Source: Amia ocellicauda | Lineage: Eukaryota; Chordata; Actinopteri; Amiiformes; Amiidae | Direction of reading: 5' to 3' | DNA length: 64,000 nucleotides | Assembly: GCF_036373705.1 (NCBI RefSeq) | Contig: NW_027102664.1 | Location: forward strand, 310,001 to 374,000 | In this document: one piece after another, positions 1 to 9,554 of the stretch | Numbering within the stretch: position 1 is the first letter of the stretch | Layout: each line of letters starts with the position of its first letter | The notes under the pieces: generated by a model | What the model was told of the DNA's origin: nothing | Databases searched by the model: none | Seen by the model: the letters and a program-made list of their open reading frames with translations, nothing else | Program-made: the position numbers and the translations under genes

Positions 1-180
1 GATAGTAGGGTTTTATGGGCGCGGCCTATTTTGTTATGACGTATGCCCTAAGCTTATTAATATTCCTACGTCATAATTGGGAGGCGTGATTTTAGGTAGA
101 GTTATTTCCTTAATTATTCCTACGTCATATCCGTCAGAAAGTGTACACCCATAAAACCCTGAACAACAAGGCCGCCCATA
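1..180 (+). repeat. Left terminal inverted repeat, copy A
   Basis: Matches the reverse complement of 15840-16023. The outer four bases fall before the window. It contains three TGACGTA/TACGTCA motifs (37-43, 67-73, 121-127) resembling CRE/ATF sites. It also holds a nested 13-bp inverted pair: AGGGTTTTATGGG at 7-19 and its complement at 148-160. Confidence 0.95.
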
Positions 181-1117
181 ACCTGTTGTTCTTGTTTTTC
201 TTGTTGGTCAACTGTAGAGTGTGAATGGGTCGGCTCTTCCTGTAGTGTTTGGGGGTCTTTTTTAAATATACATGTAATGGTTTAGTAAATCTAAACCGTT
301 ATAAGATCAACAAGTTCTGTTGTCTGTAATGGTCCCAGGTCTTAACAATGCCAGTTTTGAATAGTGCGTTTATCATATTCACACTGTCTCTGTCTGTCTC
401 TCTCTCTCTCTCGCCCAATCATTTTATAAGATCAACAAGTTCTGTTGTGTGTTATGATCCCAGGTCCTAACAATGCCTGTTTTGCATAGGGTACTTATGT
501 TATCCACACTGTATCTGGCTCTGTCTCTCCCCTCAAATTTAATTAAAAATAAAATTAAAAAAGAGGGTGTGTGTGTGGGTGTTTGTGTGTATAGGTTAAT
601 TGTTTTTGTAAAAAAAAAAAAAAAAAGCTGTGGTTATATTTTATCTCTCACATAATGTGTTCAGTCGTTTTACTTAAATACATTCTAGGGTCTTAAAGCT
701 CATAAGAGTTAGACTTAAGATAAGGATATGCTTTTAAGGTATTTTAGCAGTCTCAATCCCTGATGATAAGGAATCGTTTAAAAAATAAAAACAACTGATC
801 ACTCAATGCTAAATAGATCACAACACTCAAGGCTAAATCACTCACACCATGGGTGGCGGGGGTGGGCTCAGACAACAGTACGTATGGCATGTGGTATCAA
901 AACATTCAGAATACTTTTAACCTATATAATTTATAAGCTTTGTAAAATAAACCCAAATATCTCTTTTGCGGGGATAAACGCTGTTCTGAGTAGTTTGTGA
1001 CTTGTTTAATACCAAACAAAGCATCGCTATTAAAAAAAAAAAAAAAATCACTGTAAAAGCGCTAGTTATTTTAGATCTTTATAGTTAGTTTCTTGGCTCA
1101 GGTTGTTTTTTAGCGCT
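181..1117. other. Left-arm non-coding region, copy A
   Basis: AT-rich stretch between the TIR and the first TATA box. It holds a direct repeat of a segment around ATCAACAAGTTCTGTTGT (about 305 and 427), a CT run (383-412), a GT run (565-592) and A-runs (610-626, 1031-1046). Short frames here are not conserved as proteins between copies. I see no gene. Copy C has the same region at 32321-33259. Confidence 0.7.
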
Positions 1118-1123
1118 TATAAA
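1118..1123 (+). promoter_or_regulatory. TATA box for rightward genes, copy A
   Basis: TATAAA in GCGCTTATAAAGGCC, 174 nt before the first predicted start codon. Conserved in copies B (18840), C (33260) and E (58774), while surrounding non-coding sequence varies in length. Its role is inferred from position. Confidence 0.5.
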
Positions 1124-1296
1124 GGCCTGCAATATTCTTAGTGGTTTGTTGACTATAGGTCTTGATGCACAAAGGCCAGACCAGAACAATGCCTTACAAG
1201 CAGATCCGGCATGTGGCCATCAGTATAAGTATGAAGGTCTGGTCTTCAGCTCGACAGACTCATACTGACCTTTCGATTTAAGACTAAAGATCAACA

Positions 1297-3331
1297 ATGT
1301 CCGGAAACAACATCAGCGACTTCGATTTAAACGAGTTTTTAGGCAAGTCTTCAGATTCTTTTCATTGACTCAGAGCGTGTTGTGTGCATGTATTGTAAAT
1401 AAGGCTATAACATCTGTTTTAAGTTTTGTAAAATTATTTTTCAGCCAGTCAACAGGAGTTAATTCCAAACGCTGAGGAGATCATCTGGAACAACGACGGT
1501 AAGATTTTTGTGTTTGCGCTCATGGGTTCTTATGTATGGGTGTGTGTGGTTTTGAAGCGGCTCATTAGAGTTATGAAAACGTTTTAATATATATTAATGC
1601 CGGTCTCTTTAATTACACAGAAACTATCGAAAGGCCTGTGATTAATGTCTCGACCAAGAGAAGTGGTTGTCCCTAGACAGGCTGTCTGCCGACCGGGTAA
1701 GAACTAAACCCCTGTTTGTTTGTATAACGTTTCTGTAAGATGTTTGAGTCCAGTTTTGTTAATTTTAAAAAAATTATCCTGTCTAACAGTATTAAGAAAC
1801 GTGGTTCGAGACAACGAAAGGCCTTCCACATCGAGGGCTTGTTTCGTTTTACCTTCGAGAACCGTAACCTTTCAAGAATCTGAAAGGCCGTCAGCCCCGG
1901 TATCTGATAGCTGTGAGTATATGTCTGCAGCCTGTAAGAGGTTAAAGCTTTTTATAAAGCGGTGTGGTTAAAGGTTAAACATGTCTCTTACCTTCACAGC
2001 GGTGCAAAAAGCTAAACCAGCCGAAAAACATAAGAAACGATTATTCTGTGGAGGTAAGTAAGATCTTTCAAACTTTAATGTTTTTAAAAGGGCTTTGTTT
2101 GCCCGTTGAGGGCTAATATTTAAGCGATGGGTGACCGTTTCCTGTAGGGCGGGGGGTTCTGGGAAAGATCTTTAGAAGTCCGGACAGATCTAGGCTTGTT
2201 TCTGGGGAACGTGTTTAGAAATGACCGATTGCCGTACCGTCTGGTTAGGAAGTAAAGCCGTCCGAAAGGGTTTAGTAAGTTGTTTGGCTTATCTCCCGCT
2301 ATTATACTTCTGTTTTAAAGTGGTTGTAGGAAAAGGCTTGAAGGTGTTCATTGTATTTAATATTTAAACAGATCGTGAAAACGTTTGTGAAACAGGAAGT
2401 CCCGGGATCAGGAAGCGTTTACACTTGGAAGGTTCGTTTAAAAATGAAATGTTGTTGTGTGTGTGTGTGTTTTATTAACAATATTACAGTTTTTAAAGAA
2501 ACATTTAAGAAACAGTTTATTTACAGCGGCTTCTCTGTTTTACATTTATTATCAAGTCCTAATAAATATATTGTCTGTAAATAATAAGGCGTTGTAGTGA
2601 ATGTCTAAGGCTATTTTCAAAGGTCTAAAAAAGCTAAAGGTTTTGAATGTGCTGGACATGTTGTTTTAAGTTTGATTTCTGTCTCCGTTTAAAGATGTAA
2701 ATGTAATGTATATTTTTATTCTTCCCAAGACTCTTGGGATAGTCATTCTGTGGATGAGCTATTGAGGACAATTACCCCGTCTAAGTGGGATCAAACATCT
2801 TCCCCGGTGAGATCACCGAGAGGATCCCCCACGGTGGTCTTGGAGACCCCCCAACATCTACTCAGGCCACAGCCTTCTGGGGGTAATTCAACACCCCAGA
2901 TTCAGCCCGCCGCATTGTCGGGCGGAACAAATACAGGCATCCAACAACCTCAGGGGTCGCCGTCAGTCAGGGCTGACACACCACCCAACGACGGCCTGGT
3001 TTCAACATCGTCCCCCCAGACCCGTTTCTTGGCTACAGAAACGCGGAACAGTACCCCGCACTTGGCCAGGGTGTTACCGCAAAGGCCTTCTTGGTCTCCG
3101 TCCATGAGTATACGCTCGCTCCCTGCCTCCTTCGACCGAGATTTACCGGAGCGACCATCCTTTGAAGCTGAGCCAGGCCACCAGCCCCCGGAGCTACTTC
3201 CTGAAGGTCGGCATGAGTTGCTACATACTTAGTTACAAAATCAAAGACTTGTGTTAGTGGGGCAAAACCTGGTGATAGAGAGCCAAAACACCCTTATTAA
3301 TACCCTTACTAACGAATTGTACCGTATTTAA
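1297..3331 (+). pseudogene. Seven-exon spliced gene of unknown function, copy A (broken)
   Basis: I do not recognise the protein. Predicted exons are 1297-1342, 1445-1498, 1621-1696, 1790-1912, 2000-2053, 2372-2431 and 2730-3331. Every exon ends in phase 1 and every acceptor is AG. Donors are GT except intron 1, which uses GC (GGCAAGT), and intron 6, which has a weak donor (GTTCGT). With the uninterrupted exon 3 seen in B, C and E, the coding length would be 1023 nt, about 340 aa. The product starts with an acidic segment (DFDLNEFLG), has a basic stretch (KHKKR) encoded by exon 5, a long Ser/Pro/Thr-rich disordered middle, and a Leu-rich C-terminus that could form a coiled coil. Copy A lacks 8 nt in exon 3 (frameshift) and has a TAG at 3230-3232. 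A polyadenylation-like AATAAA cluster follows at about 3377. It is probably an early or regulatory protein, from its first position. Confidence 0.65.
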
Positions 3332-3493
3332 TGTATTAATAGACACAAAACGCCTTACTATTGTGGGTTGTTGGAAAAATAAAAAATAAATTAAAAAATG
3401 TCCTGACTTGGTAAAAGAACTCACAAACTAAAGGATTATGAACATGCTAGGGCCCCAAAAAGACCTTCCCGAGAGAACATCCCCGGCCCTGTT

Positions 3494-4312
3494 GTGAACT
3501 CCTCTGATGTCCCAATGAACCTGGAACTATTACAAATGATAAATAATTTAAATAACCCCCAATTACCACCGATAGAATGTGAATTAACAGACTTACCGGT
3601 GAACCCCGACCTGTTACAGATGGTCAATGATCTAAATAACCACCTCCCACCGGTAGCGCTTATAGAGGTTCACCCCCTAGTTCACCCCGATTTGTTTGAA
3701 ATGGTGGAGGCTTTGGAGGAGCTACCCCGACCAAATTCTGCCCCTATTATAAATGATTTGAGACAATTAGAACACAGGATGGCGGCAGAAGCAGCCATCA
3801 CTATAGAGGAGGGTCTTGACATTAACCGGTTGGATATCTTTGAAGGACTTTTACAGGCTTTAAATGAGCCTCCTCAAAAAGGGGGTTTTGTAGATGTCAG
3901 CAGTGGGGGTGTTCGGAATGTGGAGGGTTCTGAGACTGATAAGGCTGTGGAGGACATGCTCTGTGAGAATGTAGGGGGTGAAGGCTTTGTTCAAAATGAT
4001 GATGTGTCCAAGAGTACCAGTGATCCCGTGATTATAGATAGACCGGCCTATAACAATTTTGAAATGATTCAGCGTTTTAATTTTGCAGAACTTTTAAATT
4101 GTGACAATTATGCAGAAATATTTGTCAACATACACGAGGCCTTGCAGAAAATGCTTGAACAGGTTGCTGAAAGGGTCAGACCTCGAGATGTTGTACAGTT
4201 AGAACTCAGAGGGGATGATTTGTTTAGCAACCTATCTGTAATGCTGAGTGGAGATAATTTAGATGTCTGGCTAAAATCGAAGCGTTATTGCAAAGTAACG
4301 CAGCCATCTTAG
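3494..4312 (+). pseudogene. N-terminal part of the DNA polymerase gene, copy A
   Basis: A 272-aa acidic frame. Residues about 8-80 hold three imperfect repeats (NLELLQMINNLNN, NPDLLQMVNDLNN, HPDLFEMVEALEE), each followed by a Pro-rich linker. The C-terminal 60 residues look like the poorly conserved N-terminal domain that precedes polymerase in Mavericks, so this and the next frame are probably one gene. The two frames overlap at 4288-4312 and are offset by -1. The -1 frame is closed by a TAA at 4255, so the switch must fall between 4258 and 4312. The frame begins at a GTG and stays open upstream to a TGA at 3406, just after an ATG, so the true start is uncertain; the first internal ATG is at 3515. 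The same arrangement occurs in copies B, C and E. Confidence 0.6.
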
Positions 4313-7300
4313 CTGATGAAAGTCTGTCTCTGGTAATGAATGTGGTTCGTAACCCTGAGGGTGGGGCGCTTAGAAGACTGTCGAAATGCTTGAAGAACGA
4401 CATAATTAGGACCAAGCTCAGGCAATTAGTGGTGAGTTCCAGTGGGGACAATAAGCTCTGTTTTGCTTACAGTTTAATAAAACTACTCACCCCCGACATG
4501 CCTGAACCCCAAGCTCTGCAAGAGGCTTTAATGCTTCATCAGAGGGCCGGCTTAAACTCTCAACAGATGGTTACCTTTTCAGACATCACCAAGTTTGAGG
4601 AGTTGTTGTCTTTAAAAATTGTTGTGTGGTACCGTTGTGAGGTAAAGGAAGTATTTGTGAAATTTCAGATACATCCTGAAACCCATACACAGACACTGTT
4701 TCTCTTCCTAAGTGATAGTCATTACTTTGGAATAAAGAGTTTGACGGCTTTTTTGGGTTGTTCGTATGTTTGTCATTGGTGTTATAAGGCCTTCAATGAT
4801 AAGCTTAAGCACCGCTGTGACGGTTACTGTAACGTCTGTTTCAATCCGCAATGTCGTAAGGGTTTGGCCCCTACCATCCGATGTAAAGATTGCTTAAGGA
4901 TTTGTCTCTCAGCGTTCTGTTTTTCCGAGCATAAGGTACAGAGGGCCGCTGCTGAGGGGGTTAAAAAACGGAGTTATTGTGATCAAACTAAATATTGCCC
5001 GCAGTGTTGCCTCCAGTACCGTTTTCATGAGGTTAAACCACACAAATGTCTGGAGCCGAGATGCAGGATCTGTAATGCTGATTTAACCCCGGGGTCCGAA
5101 CACCAGTGCTTTATTCAGCCGGTTAAAAAGGAGCCGCCGCACAACCGGTATGTCTTTTTTGCTTTTGAATGCCGGCAAGAAAACGGGGTCCACGTTGCTA
5201 ATTATATACACTGTATTGACATGTTGGATCGTGAGTGGTCAGCTAGCGGTGAGAGTTGTGTCAGGGATTTCTTTACGCGGTATCGCGGTCCAAAATACCT
5301 CAATTACACATTTATTGCCCACAATGCTAAGGGTTATGATTCTTACATTTTGATGAAGTATCTGGTGGAAAATGGGGTGACCCCAAAAATAATAGCTCAG
5401 GGTAGCAAGATCATGTGTTTCACCGACGAAGCTTTCAACTAACGTTACATAGACTCGTTAAATTTCCTCCCCATGAAATTGAGCGCTTTGCCTAAGGCTC
5501 TGGGTTTTGAGGCTCAGAAGAAAGGTTGGTTCTGCCATTTTTTTAATACTAAGGACACTCAAAATTATCGAGGGTCCTACCCGCCCGCCTCTTATTATGG
5601 GGTTGATACTATGATGTCTCATGAGAGGGAGGAATTCTTTAAATGGTACAATACGGTTAAGGGAGGTGTTTTTGATTTCCGAGAAGAGATGGCCGCTTAT
5701 TGTAAAAATGATGTGGTGATCCTTAAAGAAGCCTGTGTGCGTTTCTGCGCCGAGGTTATCAACACATCGGGTCTCGACCCTTTGCAAAGTGTGACCATAA
5801 CGTCTCTCTGCATGAAAATGTATCGGTCCAATTTCTTGCAGAAAAACACTATAGCGGTCACCACTTCTGACAACTATCGTGCTAGACAAAAGAACTTTTC
5901 GACTGTCTCCATACAGTGGCTGGAATACCTGAGTGCCCGGGATAACATCTTCATCAGACATGCTTTAAATCAAGGGGAAGTCAAAATGGGGCCTTACTAC
6001 TTAGACGGTTTTAGCGACGTGTCCGGGCGGCGTACCGCTTATGAGTTTGCAGGTTGTATTTACCATGGCTGTCCTCAGTGCTTCGACCCAAACACCTTTA
6101 ACCCCGTAACACAAAAACTCTGCGGTGATATGTACTATGATTTCCAGGAACGAATTGAAACTTTAAAAAACACCTATGGTTTGAACGTGCTGGTGATTTG
6201 GAAACACGAGTGGACGACCCTGAAGCAACAGGAAGCGGGGGTACAACGGTTTATGGAAACCTTGGACTTTCCTGAACGTCTAGAGCCCCGGGATGCGTTA
6301 TTTGGGGGTCGTACCAACGCCCTCTGTTTACATTATGAGGTAAAGGAGGGTGAGAGAGTAGATTACTATGATTTCACCAGTCTGTACCCTTATGTCAACA
6401 AGACCAAAATGTACCCGGTGGGGCGTCCAACCATTGTTTATCGTGACTTTCTCGAAATCGGACATTACTTTGGTTTGATCAAAGTCACCATGTACCCTCC
6501 TCGCGAGCTGTTCTTACCCATGTTGCCTTACAGGTGTTCGGGAAAATTGATGTTCCCTCTGTGTAGAACGTGTGTGGAAACTGAAAATCAAACTACCTCT
6601 TGTCTGCACAGTGATGAAGAGAGAGCGCTGACGGGTGTCTGGTGTAGCATTGAGCTTGACAAGGCGGTGTAGAAAGGTTACAGAGTCGGTAAGGTGAATG
6701 AGGTTTGGCATTTTTCTGAAAAATCTGATACTCTTTTTGCTGATTACATTATGACCCATCTGAAAGGGAAACAGGAGGCATCGGGCTATCCCTCATGGTG
6801 TGTTGACTCCGCGGCCAAAGAGCGATACGTTCAGCAATATTTTGAAAAGGAAGGGATCCGTCTAGAGCCGGGGAACATAACTGTAAACCCCGCCAAGAGA
6901 CAAATGTCCAAACAGATTTTAAACAGTCTGTGGGGTAAGTTTGGGGAAAGAAATTACCGTCTAAACACAACCTTGATTAAAACCCCTGAACAGTTTATAG
7001 AATTTATGTTTTCCAAACAACATGCAGTATCACACTTTCAATTCTTAAATGACCACGTGGCACAGGTCCAGTGGAGGGCCCCTAAAGATTTCCCCACCAA
7101 ACAGGGGAACGTTAATGTTTTCATAGCGGTTTTTACCACGGCTTACGCCCGGCTTGAACTGTACAACTTAATGGATCAGTTGCAGGAACGCACGCTCTAT
7201 CATGATACTGACTCTGTAATCTTTGTCACCAGGCCAGGGGATTGGGTCCCTCCCCTCGGGGACTACCTTGGGGAGTTAACGAGCGAACTAGATCCTCAGG

Positions 7301-7626
7301 ACCACATAGTGGAGTTTGTTTCAGGGGGTCCTAAGACTTACGCATACAGAACGGCTGCGGGTAAGACCTGTATGAAAGTTAAGGGTTTCACTCTGAACCA
7401 TTGTAACAACAAGCTCATTAACATCAAGTCTCTGACGACCCTGGTAGAAAGTTTTGTAACCGAGAAAGACGCGCCTCCTCGTGAGATTATTACAGCCGGA
7501 AATCAGATCTATCGCAATAAAAAGGGGTACACGTTGGAAAATAGATCACTAAACAAACGGTTCAGGGTGGTGTACAATAAAAGAGTGTTGAAGACTGATT
7601 ATACCACTCTGCCTTATGGATATTAG
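4288..7626 (+). pseudogene. polB: Protein-primed family B DNA polymerase, catalytic part, copy A (broken)
   Basis: Replicative polymerase of the element, expected to copy linear DNA from a protein primer in the nucleus. Order of parts: Cys/His-rich zinc-binding region (CHWC at about 4768), exonuclease motif I at 5158 (FAFE, with Ala at 5161-5163 where family members have Asp), exonuclease II (FIAHNAKGYDS, 5323), motif A (DFTSLYP, 6370), motif B (NSLWGKFGE, 6923) and motif C (DTDS, 7204). The reading frame is stopped by TAA at 5440-5442, also present in C and E, and by TAG at 6670-6672, private to A. Sequence after each stop stays in the same frame and clearly continues the domain. The gene ends at 7626, overlapping the ATPase start by 11 nt. 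Confidence 0.92.
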
Positions 7627-8287
7627 CGGTGGTTTTGAAAACAGACTTCAACACCCTTTCTCCTGTATTATAGCCGGTCCCTCCAATTCGGGGAAGAGCT
7701 ATCTTATAAAGAACATCATAGAAGATGTGGACGCAACCGTGTCCCAAGCTCTTGACAACATAGTGTGGTGTTTCTCTTGCTGGCAACCTCTCTACGATGA
7801 TTTGGCTTGGAAAAAAAATAATCTGAAATTTGTGCAAGGTCTCCCCGCCTCGTTGTGTGGCGATGACTTGTTCCCGCCCGGTAATACTAACCTAGTGATC
7901 CTTGATGACCTGATGGAGCAGGCCGGTGACAACAGTGAAGTGGAAAAAGCTTTCACAAAGTACACTCATCATAGGAATTTAAGTATTATTTATTTAGTTC
8001 AAAATCTATTTTTTCAAGGTAAAAAAAGCCGCACTATTAATTTATATGCCAATTATATAATTCTTTTTAAAAACCCCAGAGATAAACTACAGGTCACCGT
8101 CTTGGCTCGTCAAATGTACCCTAACCAGACCAAGTTCTTTTTGGAGGCATTTGAGGATGCCACCAAAAAACCCTACGGGTACTTGATTGCGGAATTAAAT
8201 GCACAAACCCCAGAAGACTTTCGCCTAAGAACAGGTTTGTGCCCGCACGATTGGCCGGCAGTCTATGTGCTAAAGAAAAGGAAATAA
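7616..8287 (+). CDS. A32/FtsK-type genome-packaging ATPase, copy A
   Basis: 223 aa. Walker A GPSNSGKS at residues 21-28 and Walker B (NLVILDD) at about 92-98, as in the viral packaging ATPases of Mavericks, adintoviruses and virophages. It is expected to pump element DNA into capsids. The ATG overlaps the polymerase stop region by 11 nt, and the next gene starts 6 nt downstream, so it lies in a compact rightward block. The frame is uninterrupted and the tail is basic (KKRK). This is the best version of the gene in the array, because copy C changes the first Walker A glycine and copy B has a stop. Confidence 0.9.
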   Translation: MDISGGFENRLQHPFSCIIAGPSNSGKSYLIKNIIEDVDATVSQALDNIVWCFSCWQPLYDDLAWKKNNLKFVQGLPASLCGDDLFPPGNTNLVILDDLMEQAGDNSEVEKAFTKYTHHRNLSIIYLVQNLFFQGKKSRTINLYANYIILFKNPRDKLQVTVLARQMYPNQTKFFLEAFEDATKKPYGYLIAELNAQTPEDFRLRTGLCPHDWPAVYVLKKRK

Positions 8288-8293
8288 ATAAGA

Positions 8294-8629
8294 ATGTCTG
8301 TTCGGATTAAAAGAAATCTGCCGCTTTTGCAAATGTTATTTGAGAGGAGCCCGCGCCATAGGAAAGCTGTGCTGGCAGGGGCCCCCTCGGATTTGATCGA
8401 GACCCTGTGTGAAATAGCTTTTAACATCTTACGCGGTAATATACCCCTAACCCCTTCTCAACATTCTAAACTCAAAAAACAAAAAGCGGTTATCAAGATC
8501 ATCGCTAATAAGAAGTATTCTATTAAAAGAAAAAGAAAGAAGATTAATCAAACCGGGGGTTTTATAGGACCGCTGTTGAGCATAGCCGTGCCTTTCCTAA
8601 CCAGTCTTCTAGCTTCCAGAGTGGGTTAA
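8294..8629 (+). CDS. Small basic protein with hydrophobic C-terminus, copy A
   Basis: 111 aa. The N-terminal half is charged and helical. A strongly basic stretch (KYSIKRKRKK, about residues 75-84) is followed by a Gly/Leu hydrophobic tail (GGFIGPLLSIAVPFLTSLL). Similar small proteins sit beside the ATPase in many Mavericks, and the layout recalls adenovirus core protein X or the membrane-active pVI. That comparison is by composition and position only. Packed 6 nt after the ATPase and 2 nt before the next gene. Intact here and in copy C. Confidence 0.65.
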   Translation: MSVRIKRNLPLLQMLFERSPRHRKAVLAGAPSDLIETLCEIAFNILRGNIPLTPSQHSKLKKQKAVIKIIANKKYSIKRKRKKINQTGGFIGPLLSIAVPFLTSLLASRVG

Positions 8630-8631
8630 TA

Positions 8632-9375
8632 ATGGAATATGCTCAGAAAATGTTTTTGATCCCTCAGGAGCAGCTTGAGAAACTGAGAAAAAATGTTGTC
8701 GGGCCAGAGCCCATTAGACAAACGGCCGAAAACAACCTGGACTCTGAAATGAAAGCTATACAGGCCAGGGCCGATTTAAATCAGTATTCCAAAGCCCAGT
8801 TGTATACCAACACGTTACAGCGCTACCTCCGTCTGGTTAGACAGGGTGAAAAAGATCAAAACATTTTAACTTTAACCATGGCCTCTCAAGAAAATGGTTC
8901 TGGGGCTGATGCGGGGGGAACGGTTGATAAAGATGTTGCGGTGACCGAACCTGTAGAGAGTTCAGAGGGAGATGTTGTAACGGATGTTTTGAGAAACATG
9001 CCGGCCAGAAGCAAAAGACATGCACAATATATCCTGCACAAAATGGTTCAGAAACTGCGGGTAACGGCTTGGAATGAACAGGGTGAATTTGTTTTTAAAG
9101 GACTACTGATCAAAGGTTCACACATGTTCGATTTGTTGAAGAGTGTCACTAGCACTAATAAGGTACCCGATAGTCGCCGACCTGTAGGCTGGAATGCTTT
9201 CCTACAGGCGATGGCCTGTCTGAACATGCCCCAATCAACAGTTCCTAACCAGGAAAAGCGACAAAAAATCCGTCTGTGTAAAGAGGTGGAGCCTGATCTG
9301 ACTCCGATATCTCATTACTCTGACCATGCTGAGCGACCATCCTCAGGATCTATCCATTGTTGGGAAGCTTATTAA
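8632..9375 (+). CDS. Conserved Maverick protein of unknown function, copy A
   Basis: 247 aa. The N-terminal third is helical (QEQLEKLRKN, then a Tyr/Leu-rich segment ending QRYLRLVRQ). An acidic linker follows (about residues 85-120). The C-terminal domain (about 125-220) has IKGSHMFDLLKS and GWNAFLQAMACLNMP. The bipartite pattern, with the closing GWN-x-FL and STVPN motifs, recurs next to the ATPase in Maverick elements of animals, where its role is not established to my knowledge. Last gene of the rightward block. Open in A and C. Confidence 0.65.
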   Translation: MEYAQKMFLIPQEQLEKLRKNVVGPEPIRQTAENNLDSEMKAIQARADLNQYSKAQLYTNTLQRYLRLVRQGEKDQNILTLTMASQENGSGADAGGTVDKDVAVTEPVESSEGDVVTDVLRNMPARSKRHAQYILHKMVQKLRVTAWNEQGEFVFKGLLIKGSHMFDLLKSVTSTNKVPDSRRPVGWNAFLQAMACLNMPQSTVPNQEKRQKIRLCKEVEPDLTPISHYSDHAERPSSGSIHCWEAY

Positions 9376-9554
9376 TCTCATGTTTTTATTTGTCTCCCCT
9401 GTAAATAATGACCCGACAAACATTTTTTTATTTTTATTTTTTATTTTTCAAATGTTGTACATTTATTTATACCATAACCCCTGCTTTGTATAAGAATTGT
9501 GTTGAATAAAAACAAAACTAATGATTCAAAGGCTGTTTTCATTATTTTTTCACC
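9376..9554. terminator. Convergent 3' region with polyadenylation signals, copy A
   Basis: AT-rich gap between the converging gene blocks. AATAAA at about 9505 serves the rightward block. T-rich runs near 9423-9450 give AATAAA-like signals on the other strand (TTTATT at 9463-9468). Same organisation in B (24968-25146) and C (41641-41807). Confidence 0.6.

Noticed and set aside
2351-2584. 77-codon plus-strand frame conserved in four copies
   Set aside because: Overlaps exon 6 of the spliced gene but in the wrong frame, and runs through a GT microsatellite. The conservation is that of the recent copies.
4258-4312. Canonical -1 slippery site in the polymerase overlap
   Set aside because: No X-XXY-YYZ heptamer occurs in the zero frame within the window, so recoding is left as only a possibility.
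5458-5961. 167-aa minus-strand frame, repeated at 37744 and 63270
   Set aside because: Antisense of the polymerase exonuclease region. The plus strand carries the real motifs.
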